Below are positions 16,917 through 25,024 of a stretch of 64,000 nt of DNA, one piece after another (positions within the stretch are counted from its first letter, which is position 1; each line of letters starts with the position of its first letter). The notes under the pieces are model-generated. The model worked only from the letters and a program-made list of their open reading frames with translations. It had not been told where the DNA came from and did no database searches. Both the position numbers and the translations under genes were made by a program. The stretch is from Comamonas sp. (lineage in GTDB: Bacteria > Pseudomonadota > Gammaproteobacteria > Burkholderiales > Burkholderiaceae_C). The stretch lies in assembly GCF_009360615.1 (NCBI RefSeq), contig NZ_SPEY01000086.1, forward strand, positions 16,472-80,471, written 5' to 3'.

Positions 16917-19226
16917 TCAGGCGGGTTGGTTCGGCTGACCGACCGGGGACGTGGCATTCAGCACGGCGCGCACCGCATCGGGTGTGAACGGGGCTGCATA
17001 GAAGCGCCGGCCCGTGGCATCGAACAAGGCATTGGCCAGGGCCGCAGGTCCTGGCACCGAGGCCGATTCTCCTGCACCCAGGGGCGGCTCCTCCTGGCGC
17101 GGCATCAGCACCACTTCGATGACCGGCAGGTCGCGGAACCCGATGATGGGGTAGCCGCCCCATTCGCGGCTGGCCACGCCATGGTCGCTGAAGGCCACCT
17201 TTTCCATCAGGCTTCGGCTCAGCGTCTGTATGACGTTGCCGTGGATCTGGTGGCGCACGCCGTCGGGGTTGACCATCATTCCCGTGTCCTGGCCCACGAC
17301 CACCTGTTGCACGGCAATGCGCCCGCTGGCGGGATCCACGGTGATGTCGATGACCCAGGCGGCCCAGGCCGCGCCGAAGCCGGGAAAGCGGCTGTGGATG
17401 TAGCGCGCATAGGCCACGCCGCGGCCGTGCAGCAGCCCGTCGGCATCGGGTTGGCCCCGGCTCCCGCAATGCCCTGGCTGCCAGTGCGCATGGCGGGCCG
17501 TGGCGTGGATCAGTTCGACGGCGCGTGGATCGTCCAGGTGGCGAACACGGTAGTCCACGGGATCGGCTTCGGCCGCATGGGCCAGCTCGTCGATCATGCA
17601 GTCGTGGGCGAAGGAATTGGGCAGGGCCGAGACGCCGCGCAGCCAGGACGCGCGCACGATGGGTGCCATGTCATGACAGGCGATGCGCTGATGGGCATAG
17701 CGGTAGGGCGGCACGGCCGTGCGGTCGCCCATCTCCAGTGTGCGTGGCTGGCCTGGCAAGCGGCCGGTGAGCAGCAGGGCCAGCAGCGGCGCGTCGTTGG
17801 AGGGGTAGCGTACGTCAAAGTCATAGGCCAGCAGCGCACCCCGGGCGTCGATGGCCGCGCTCACGTCCATGAGCTGGGCCGTGCCCTTGGGCTCCCACTG
17901 GTGTTCCTGCTCGCGCGTGAGCTGCACGCGCACGGGGGCGCCCACGGCCATGGACAGCAGGGCGGCGTCGGCGCAGACATCGTCGGCACAGTTCCGTCCA
18001 TAGCAGCCTGCGGCTTCCAGGCGCACGATCTCGATGCGCTCTTCGCCCAGTTGCAGCAGCCGGTCCAGGTCGGTGCGCAGCATGTGTGGGTTCTGCGTGC
18101 CGGCCCAGAGCTTGAGCCGATCCTCGTTGAAATCGGCCACGGCGCAGGAGGGGCCAATGGAGGCATGCATCTGGTAGGGCCAGACATAGCTGCGGTGCAG
18201 CCGGGTGGCCGCGCCGGCAAAGGCGTCATCCACGGGCCCCTGATCCACCAGTGCGCGGTGCCGGGCGGGATGGGTGCGGATGGCAGCGGTCAGGTCGGAC
18301 AGATCGGGCGCGGCGGGCACGGCCCTCCAGTGCACGCGTAGTGCGCGCATGGCGGCAATGGCCTGCTCTTCGCGATCGGCGACCACGCCGACGAAGTCGC
18401 CCTCGATCACCACCTGCACCTTGCCGGGCAGGTGGGCCACGGAGTCCCGGTCCACGGACACCAGGCAGCGACCGATGAAGTCGCCGCTGTCGCGGCCCGG
18501 ATGCGGCGGGCGGATCACGCGGCCATGGCGCATGCCGGGCACGCGCACATCATGGACAAAGCTGAGTTCGCCCGTGGCCTTGGCGGGAATGTCCATGCGT
18601 GCCGCGCCCTGGCCCACCAGCCGGTAGTCGCTCGCAGGCTTGAGCTTGACCTCCTGCTCGGGTGGGGCCAGTTGCAGCTGCAGTTGCTTGCCTCGCAGCA
18701 GCTCTCCATAGCCGATTTGGCGGGCATCGCTGCCGTCGGCAAAGCGCACAATGCCGTCGCTTGCCCGGAGTTGGTCCGCCCTCGCGCTCCATCGCTGCGC
18801 GGCCATTGCCAGCAACTGCTCGCGCGCCTGGGCGGCGGCGCGTCGCAGCGGAATGGCCGAGATCTGGATGCTGGCGCTGGCAATGGTCGGCCCCTGGTTA
18901 GGGGCGGCGGCCGTGTGGCCCAGCACCATGTCCAGGTGCTCCAGCGGCACTTCGAGCTCCTCCGCCACGATCTGCGCCAGCGCCGTGCGGATGCCCGTGC
19001 CCAGATCCACATGTCCATTGAAGGCCAGGGCGCGCCAGCCCAGCGGGGCATCTTCGTCGGCCAGCACGGCGACGAAGATTTCGGGGGTGGACTGCACATA
19101 GTCGGTGGCCGTGCCGGGCTGGCCGGGAGCGGGGCGCGGCGGTGCCACCGGCTGGCGCACCACGAGCAGGGTGTCGGCGCGCGTGAGCAGCTGTGTGTGC
19201 TGGGTTTGGGGCTGGGGCAGGGTCAT
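16917..19226 (-). CDS. Molybdopterin-binding hydroxylase large subunit (nicotinate dehydrogenase type)
   Basis: This 769-aa protein belongs to the xanthine oxidase superfamily in the single-chain large-subunit branch that includes IorB and NicB. It shows GHVDLGTGIRTALAQIVAEEL, GRNCADDVCADAALLSMAVG, LRGVSALPNSFAHDCMIDELA and, near the C-terminus, PPLGAGESASVPGPAALANA. The last contains the catalytic Glu, about residue 720. It has no haem motif and no signal peptide. Its place at the end of a nicotinate cluster, together with a nicB-like gene that has lost this Glu, suggests it is the true catalytic subunit of nicotinate 6-hydroxylase. That pairing is inference. An unrelated N-heterocycle hydroxylase remains possible. 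Confidence 0.85.
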   Translation of the reverse strand: MTLPQPQTQHTQLLTRADTLLVVRQPVAPPRPAPGQPGTATDYVQSTPEIFVAVLADEDAPLGWRALAFNGHVDLGTGIRTALAQIVAEELEVPLEHLDMVLGHTAAAPNQGPTIASASIQISAIPLRRAAAQAREQLLAMAAQRWSARADQLRASDGIVRFADGSDARQIGYGELLRGKQLQLQLAPPEQEVKLKPASDYRLVGQGAARMDIPAKATGELSFVHDVRVPGMRHGRVIRPPHPGRDSGDFIGRCLVSVDRDSVAHLPGKVQVVIEGDFVGVVADREEQAIAAMRALRVHWRAVPAAPDLSDLTAAIRTHPARHRALVDQGPVDDAFAGAATRLHRSYVWPYQMHASIGPSCAVADFNEDRLKLWAGTQNPHMLRTDLDRLLQLGEERIEIVRLEAAGCYGRNCADDVCADAALLSMAVGAPVRVQLTREQEHQWEPKGTAQLMDVSAAIDARGALLAYDFDVRYPSNDAPLLALLLTGRLPGQPRTLEMGDRTAVPPYRYAHQRIACHDMAPIVRASWLRGVSALPNSFAHDCMIDELAHAAEADPVDYRVRHLDDPRAVELIHATARHAHWQPGHCGSRGQPDADGLLHGRGVAYARYIHSRFPGFGAAWAAWVIDITVDPASGRIAVQQVVVGQDTGMMVNPDGVRHQIHGNVIQTLSRSLMEKVAFSDHGVASREWGGYPIIGFRDLPVIEVVLMPRQEEPPLGAGESASVPGPAALANALFDATGRRFYAAPFTPDAVRAVLNATSPVGQPNQPA

Positions 19227-19344
19227 AAGAGCGAATGTGGGACATGCGGGCGTGCCGAGAGCGACGGTTTAGCGCGGTTTGCAAATCCACGGTGCCAGCG
19301 AGGGCGGCTGCGCAAGATCACGCAGGGCCTTGAGCGGGAGGCAC

Positions 19345-19431
19345 CGAGGAAGGGCCTATGCCGGCCGCACCGCCTCGCACCGAGGGCACCGTCCCCCTCT
19401 GGAGGATGCGGCAAGGCCACTCAGGGGGAGG
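19345..19431 (-). repeat. Dispersed repeat A, copy 4, after nicF
   Basis: This copy has CGAGGAAGGGCC, GGCACCGTCCCCCT and CTCAGGGGGAG. The central hairpin is degraded (GATGCGGCAAGGCCA). It abuts the nicF stop codon. Confidence 0.7.
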
Positions 19432-20115
19432 TCAGTTTGCCGGGACGTCGGTTTCGGAGAGGGCCTGGCAAAGCGGCATCACGGCGGCATACTTCTGTGC
19501 CATGTCGAACAGGTTGGCTTCGTGCGGGCCCAGTGCGCGGTCGCCGCAGCAGTCGGCCACTACCAGCGGGCGAAAGCCCGACTGCATGGCATCGACCACG
19601 CTGGCGCGCACGCAGCCGCTGGTGACGCAACCGGCCACCACCAGGGTCTGCACGCCGCGCTGGGCCAGCCAGGGCGCGAGCATGGTGCCGAAGAAGGCCG
19701 ATGGCGTGCTCTTGCGCACCACATATTCGCCCGGGGCCGGCGCCAGCTGGGGCACGATGGCGCTGGCAGGGCTGTCTTCCTTGAGGGTCAGCATGCCGGG
19801 CACCTTCAGGCAGAAGATGTTGTGGTCGGCGTCATCGTCGGAGAAAACGATTCGGCTGTGCGCCACGGGCCAGCCGCGCTCGCGCGCATGGGCCAGCAGG
19901 TGCTGCGTCTGCGCGATCGCCTCGGGGATGTTGCCGCCGCCGAAGACGGCCGGGTCGGCGAAGCCGTTGACGAAGTCGATGATGAGCAGGCCGAACGGTG
20001 CCTTCAGCGGCAGCGGCGTGCCGAAGCCCTGGCGTGCATAGGCGGAGATGTCTCCCTGCGCACCCCCGGTCGGGATGCTCTGGGCGCCGGTGGCCGGCAA
20101 GGTGGTGGTTGTCAT
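19432..20115 (-). CDS. nicF: Maleamate amidohydrolase (isochorismatase family)
   Basis: NicF hydrolyses maleamate to maleate and ammonia in aerobic nicotinate breakdown. The 227-aa protein has the isochorismatase-fold triad: Asp in LLIIDFVNGF, Lys in VVRKSTPSAFFGT and Cys in VVAGCVTSGCVRASVVDAM. Length is close to the family norm. Its ATG overlaps the nicX stop by four bases (ATGA), so translation is probably coupled. The order nicE-nicD-nicX-nicF fits the maleamate pathway known from Pseudomonas putida, which supports this over other isochorismatase-like hydrolases. Confidence 0.9.
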   Translation of the reverse strand: MTTTTLPATGAQSIPTGGAQGDISAYARQGFGTPLPLKAPFGLLIIDFVNGFADPAVFGGGNIPEAIAQTQHLLAHARERGWPVAHSRIVFSDDDADHNIFCLKVPGMLTLKEDSPASAIVPQLAPAPGEYVVRKSTPSAFFGTMLAPWLAQRGVQTLVVAGCVTSGCVRASVVDAMQSGFRPLVVADCCGDRALGPHEANLFDMAQKYAAVMPLCQALSETDVPAN

Positions 20116-21197
20116 GCGATGTCCTTTCCTGGCTTGGACCGTTTGGCGGCGCGCGCCAGTCCTTCTTCGTCCTGCACCACGCCGTGGATGACTGTGGGCT
20201 TGTCGTCCAGTGCCACCGTGCAGTGGCGCATGGGAATGTCGATGTGGCAGGCCGTGGTGCGGCTGCCGCCGGCCTCGTTGTTGGGGCCCATGGACCACAG
20301 GAAGTTGCCCTCGAAGGCGCGGGCGTCCATGCCGATGTGCGTTTCCTTGTCGTAGTGGGCCAGCATGGACCAGTGGGCGCGCGGCTGCAGCCCCCAGCCG
20401 ATGTGGGACACGGCATAGGCCTCGGGATCTTCGTAGGAGGCCATGTACTCCTTGAGGATGTCGGCCTGCAGGCCGCCGTGGATGCGCGTGACATAGCCCT
20501 TCTCGATGACGAGCTCGATGGGGTCGGTCACGTAGTCCTTCATGGGCAGGAGGATGTCGCCCCGGTCCAGCACCACGCGGCCGTTGCTCTCGCCTTCGTC
20601 GGGCCAGGTCAGCACGAAGCCGCTGGGCCAGTGGTCCCAGCGGCCGGGCCGGTCCACGAAGCCGTATTCGCAGATGGCCGGGAAGCTGCCGATCCGGCAG
20701 CGCAGGTCGGTTCCCGCGGTCGAGGTGATGTGCATCTGGCTGGCGGCCTCGATCAACCTGGACGCGGCCTGCACGCGTGCGCGGTCGCCCTCGGTGGGCA
20801 CCAGTCGGCACAGCACCTCGGGCGGCTCCACGGCCAGCAGGATCTTGGTGCCGGTCTGCAGGATCTCGTGCTGCTCCGGCGAGAACAGCAAGGTCATCAG
20901 GTCCAGTACCAGGTCGCTGGCCTTGAGCGCGGCGATGGCGGCGGGGTTGCCGGTCAGCGGCGTCGTGCCCAGGTAGGCCAGCGAGTCGCGGCTCAGGGAT
21001 TTTTCGGCGTTGACGGGCGGCAGGTCCAGGCGATTGACGCGCGCGCCCATCTCACTGGAGGCGGCGATGGCGCAGCGCAGCGTCTGCGGGTGTGTGTCGG
21101 CGCCTGTGAGCACGGTGACGGTCTGGCCGGCTTCGAGACGGGACAGCGTAAGCACCTGCTTCCAGGCGTGGATCAGATCGATATCGCTGACGGACAT
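20112..21197 (-). CDS. nicX: 2,5-dihydroxypyridine 5,6-dioxygenase
   Basis: NicX opens the ring of 2,5-dihydroxypyridine to N-formylmaleamate using Fe(II) and O2. The 361-aa protein has the NicX family pattern, including VSHIGWGLQPRAHW, AFEGNFLWSMGPNNEAGG and TACHIDIPMRHCTV. The His-x-Asp in CHIDIP and the upstream His fit the iron ligands of the family. It is unrelated to extradiol dioxygenases. It overlaps nicF by four bases, and nicD ends about 50 bases upstream, all on the minus strand. Confidence 0.93.
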   Translation of the reverse strand: MSVSDIDLIHAWKQVLTLSRLEAGQTVTVLTGADTHPQTLRCAIAASSEMGARVNRLDLPPVNAEKSLSRDSLAYLGTTPLTGNPAAIAALKASDLVLDLMTLLFSPEQHEILQTGTKILLAVEPPEVLCRLVPTEGDRARVQAASRLIEAASQMHITSTAGTDLRCRIGSFPAICEYGFVDRPGRWDHWPSGFVLTWPDEGESNGRVVLDRGDILLPMKDYVTDPIELVIEKGYVTRIHGGLQADILKEYMASYEDPEAYAVSHIGWGLQPRAHWSMLAHYDKETHIGMDARAFEGNFLWSMGPNNEAGGSRTTACHIDIPMRHCTVALDDKPTVIHGVVQDEEGLARAAKRSKPGKDIA

Positions 21198-21247
21198 GGT
21201 CGGCTCCTTGGTGTCGCGATGAAAGGGGGGAGGCGGCGAGTGGGCAT

Positions 21248-22093
21248 TCAGTCCACCCGTGCACCCAGGAAATCGCCCAGGGCCTCATAGAACCCGGCCT
21301 CGTTGTCCCAGGGAATCATGTGGCCGGCACCGGGCACGCGCACGTGCTCGGTCTGGGGTGCCAGGCCCTGCCACTCGGCCACGTCCTCGCCGCGTACCAC
21401 GTCGCCGCGCTCGGCAGTGACCAGCAGCAGCGGGTGCGGGATGTGGGGCAGGTCGGCATGGATGTCGTCGCGGCCGAAGTCCTCGAAGCTCTGCACGATG
21501 GCCGGCTCGTGGCAGGTGTGCAGCCATTGGGCGCGCAACTGGCGCTGCTCTTCGGTCCAGGTGGGGCAGAAGGCACGCATGGCCTCCGCATCCATGCCCA
21601 GCGTGGCCTGGCGGATGGAGTCCACATACCAGGGCAGGGCGGCCGGGTAGGCGCGGCGGCCCGGGCCGGACACCGGTGGATCGACGATGACCAGGCGCGT
21701 GAGCCCGGCCGGCTGGCTGCGCGCAGCGCGCACGGCAATGCGCCCGCCCATGGAGTGGCCGATCAGCGCCCAGCGCTGAAGGCCTAGCGCCTGGGCGAAG
21801 GCGGTCACGTCGGCCGCCTGGGCATCGAGGCTGTAGTCCAGGCCGGGGCCGGAGGATGAGAGGCCGCGCCCGCGCACGTCGAGCACATAGGTGTCGAACT
21901 GGAAGCCCAACTGCTCGGCCACGAAGCCCCAGGTCACGGCTGGGCTGGTAATGCCGGGAATCAGGATGACGGCGTCGCGCTGCGCGCGTTCGCCCTCGGT
22001 GCCGCCGTAGCGCAGGTAGTGCTGGCGGATGCCGTTGGCGTGGACGTTGCCGCCGTAGCGGAATGTGCTGGGGGGGCTGGAGTGGCGGGTCAT
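21248..22093 (-). CDS. nicD: N-formylmaleamate deformylase (alpha/beta hydrolase)
   Basis: NicD hydrolyses N-formylmaleamate to maleamate and formate. The 281-aa alpha/beta hydrolase has the nucleophile elbow GHSMGGRIAVRAA, the Gly-rich oxyanion segment LIPGITSPAVTW and the catalytic His in PGAGHMIPWDNE. It starts at the ATG at 22093, 11 bases after the nicE stop; the longer open frame upstream overlaps nicE and is not coding. Formate made here is a substrate for the formate dehydrogenase encoded at 30489-35822. Confidence 0.9.
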   Translation of the reverse strand: MTRHSSPPSTFRYGGNVHANGIRQHYLRYGGTEGERAQRDAVILIPGITSPAVTWGFVAEQLGFQFDTYVLDVRGRGLSSSGPGLDYSLDAQAADVTAFAQALGLQRWALIGHSMGGRIAVRAARSQPAGLTRLVIVDPPVSGPGRRAYPAALPWYVDSIRQATLGMDAEAMRAFCPTWTEEQRQLRAQWLHTCHEPAIVQSFEDFGRDDIHADLPHIPHPLLLVTAERGDVVRGEDVAEWQGLAPQTEHVRVPGAGHMIPWDNEAGFYEALGDFLGARVD

Positions 22094-22104
22094 GCGTGTG
22101 TTCC

Positions 22105-22893
22105 TCAGGCCTTGGCCGCAATGTTGCGGCTGTCGTAGGGGTAGGCGCCCGACAGCAGCGCGCCCGCGCCCGGCACCACGGGGTCCAGCCCCAGTTCCTT
22201 GAGGATGGCATAGGTGGTGGCGATGGAGGCGGTCAGCACGGGCTTGCCGGTCTGGGCCTCGACCTGGGCCACGGCCGGCAGCGAGGGCATCTGCACGCAG
22301 GCCGACAGCACGATCACGTCGGCGTCGGCGTAGTTCATGCCGGCCACGATGCCGGGCAGCTTGGCAGGATCGTGGCGGCCCACATCCAGGTTGTCGGGGA
22401 TTTCCAGCGCGCGCCAGTCCACGATCTCGAAGCCTTCGGCGGCCACGTAGTCCATGACCAGCCGGGTCAGCGGAATCATGTAGGGCGCCACCAGGGCGAT
22501 CTTCTTGGCACCCATCACCTTGAGCGCCTCCACCAGCGCGCCGGCACTGGTGATCACCGGGGCCGTGGCACCGTTGCTGGCCGTGCGCTCGGTCAGGCGC
22601 TGCTGCGAGACGCGGTGATAGCCCTTGCCCATGGCCATGATGGCTACCAGGCAGGCGTAGCCCAGCACGTCCACGCGTGCGTCGCTCAGCTCCAGCGCAC
22701 AGCGGTCGCTTTCGGCGTCCATCGCGGCCAGCTCTTCCTTTTGCACCTTCTTCATGCGCATGCGGCTGGAGTGGAAGGTGAAGCGGTCTTGCGGACGCAG
22801 CGTGGAGTGGGCCTGCAGCATGGCCGGTACTTCGGTCTCCATGGTGGTGTTGGAGCTGGGGACGATCTGGCCGATGCGGAATGTGTGGGTCAT
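22105..22893 (-). CDS. nicE: Maleate cis-trans isomerase
   Basis: NicE converts maleate to fumarate, the exit of the pathway into the TCA cycle. The 262-aa protein belongs to the Asp/Glu racemase superfamily with the two family Cys: GYACLVAIMAMGKGYH and VLSACVQMPSLPAV. The N-terminus (RIGQIVPSSNTTMETEVPAML) is the typical substrate-binding start of maleate isomerases. It is the first gene of the minus-strand nic operon. The intergenic region towards nicC carries strong palindromes that may control both directions. Confidence 0.93.
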   Translation of the reverse strand: MTHTFRIGQIVPSSNTTMETEVPAMLQAHSTLRPQDRFTFHSSRMRMKKVQKEELAAMDAESDRCALELSDARVDVLGYACLVAIMAMGKGYHRVSQQRLTERTASNGATAPVITSAGALVEALKVMGAKKIALVAPYMIPLTRLVMDYVAAEGFEIVDWRALEIPDNLDVGRHDPAKLPGIVAGMNYADADVIVLSACVQMPSLPAVAQVEAQTGKPVLTASIATTYAILKELGLDPVVPGAGALLSGAYPYDSRNIAAKA

Positions 22894-23010
22894 GGCTTGC
22901 CTTTGCAGGGTTTTGAGGGTTTTTGATCAGAATCAACTGAGTGTGTACGCTTTATTCTTGCAAAAGACGTGCCTTCTTGCAAATGAGAATTTTCTCGGTG
23001 TTTGTACTTA

Positions 23011-23033
23011 TTTGGTGCGGAAATTGCACCAAA
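23011..23033. promoter_or_regulatory. Perfect palindrome in the nic control region (operator candidate)
   Basis: TTTGGTGC and GCACCAAA are exact inverted arms around GGAAATT. The size fits a dimeric MarR- or LysR-type operator. NicR, encoded at 29736-30200, is the obvious candidate to bind it; this is inference. Confidence 0.6.
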
Positions 23034-23087
23034 AATGGTGAATTTCAATTTAATCTGCCGCACTGTGGTGCATATGTGATTATGGGA

Positions 23088-24374
<1,287 letters not shown>

Positions 24375-24385
24375 TACTCGCAGCC

Positions 24386-24422
24386 CAGCCGGACAGGGGA
24401 AACTCCCTCTCCTGTCCGGCTG
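24386..24422 (+). terminator. Hairpin between nicC and nicA
   Basis: CAGCCGGACAGG and CCTGTCCGGCTG form a perfect 12-bp stem with a 13-base loop. There is no T tract, so it may act as a partial terminator or an mRNA-stability element that sets different levels of nicC and nicAB. Confidence 0.6.
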
Positions 24423-24466
24423 CAGAACGCCGACATCCTGAACCGCAGTTGCAAGAGCCTCGTCCC

Positions 24467-25024
24467 ATGGAAATCCCCGTCCACTCAAGCAGTCTTACCC
24501 ACCGTATTCCCCTGCAGGTCAACGCTCGCGCATGCGAGGTGCCGGCTGCTCCAGGGACGGCGCTGCTGCATGTGCTGCGCAATGATCTGGAGCTGAACGG
24601 GCCCAAGTACGGCTGCGGCCTGGGCGAGTGCGGTGCCTGCACGGTGCTCATCGATGGCGTGGCCGCGCGTTCCTGCGTGATTCCCGTGAAGGCGGTTGTG
24701 GGTCGCGAAGTGACCACGCTGGAAGGTCTGGGCTCGCGCCAGTGCCCGGGTCCCACGCAGCAGGCCTTCATCGACTGCCAGGCAGCCCAGTGCGGCTACT
24801 GCCTCAACGGCATGATCATGACGGTGGAGGCCCTGCTGCGGCGCAACCCGAATCCTTCGGAACAGGATCTGCGCAACGAGCTGCACCACAACCTGTGCCG
24901 ATGCGGCACGCATGTGGAAATCATGCAGGCCGCCCTGCGCGCCGTGCAGCTGCGGGCGCAAGCCGCCGCACTGCAGGCACCCTCCGGTTTTCCATCTTCC
25001 AGCGCGGGCGAGGTCCAGCCATGA
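24467..25024 (+). CDS. nicA: Nicotinate dehydrogenase small subunit, 2x[2Fe-2S]
   Basis: NicA is the ferredoxin-type subunit of the molybdenum nicotinate 6-hydroxylase. The 185-aa protein has the plant-type cluster motif CGLGECGACTVLIDGVAARSC and the second, helical-domain cluster motif QCGYCLNGMI...HHNLCRCGTH. Both are complete. It is about 25 residues longer than the usual 157-aa NicA because of an Ala/Ser-rich C-terminal tail. The ATG at 24467 is preferred over an upstream TTG. Its stop overlaps the start of the next gene (ATGA), as in the nicAB pair of Pseudomonas putida. Confidence 0.93.
   Translation: MEIPVHSSSLTHRIPLQVNARACEVPAAPGTALLHVLRNDLELNGPKYGCGLGECGACTVLIDGVAARSCVIPVKAVVGREVTTLEGLGSRQCPGPTQQAFIDCQAAQCGYCLNGMIMTVEALLRRNPNPSEQDLRNELHHNLCRCGTHVEIMQAALRAVQLRAQAAALQAPSGFPSSSAGEVQP

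Noticed and set aside
22094..22936. Long upstream extension of the nicD frame
   Set aside because: It runs through nicE in the wrong frame and reads as Arg/His/Gly-rich text. The ATG at 22093 gives a normal alpha/beta hydrolase.
24628..25020. Upstream extension of the nicB-like frame
   Set aside because: This part overlaps nicA in another frame and has no NicB-like pattern; the ATG at 25021 overlaps the nicA stop as expected for nicAB.
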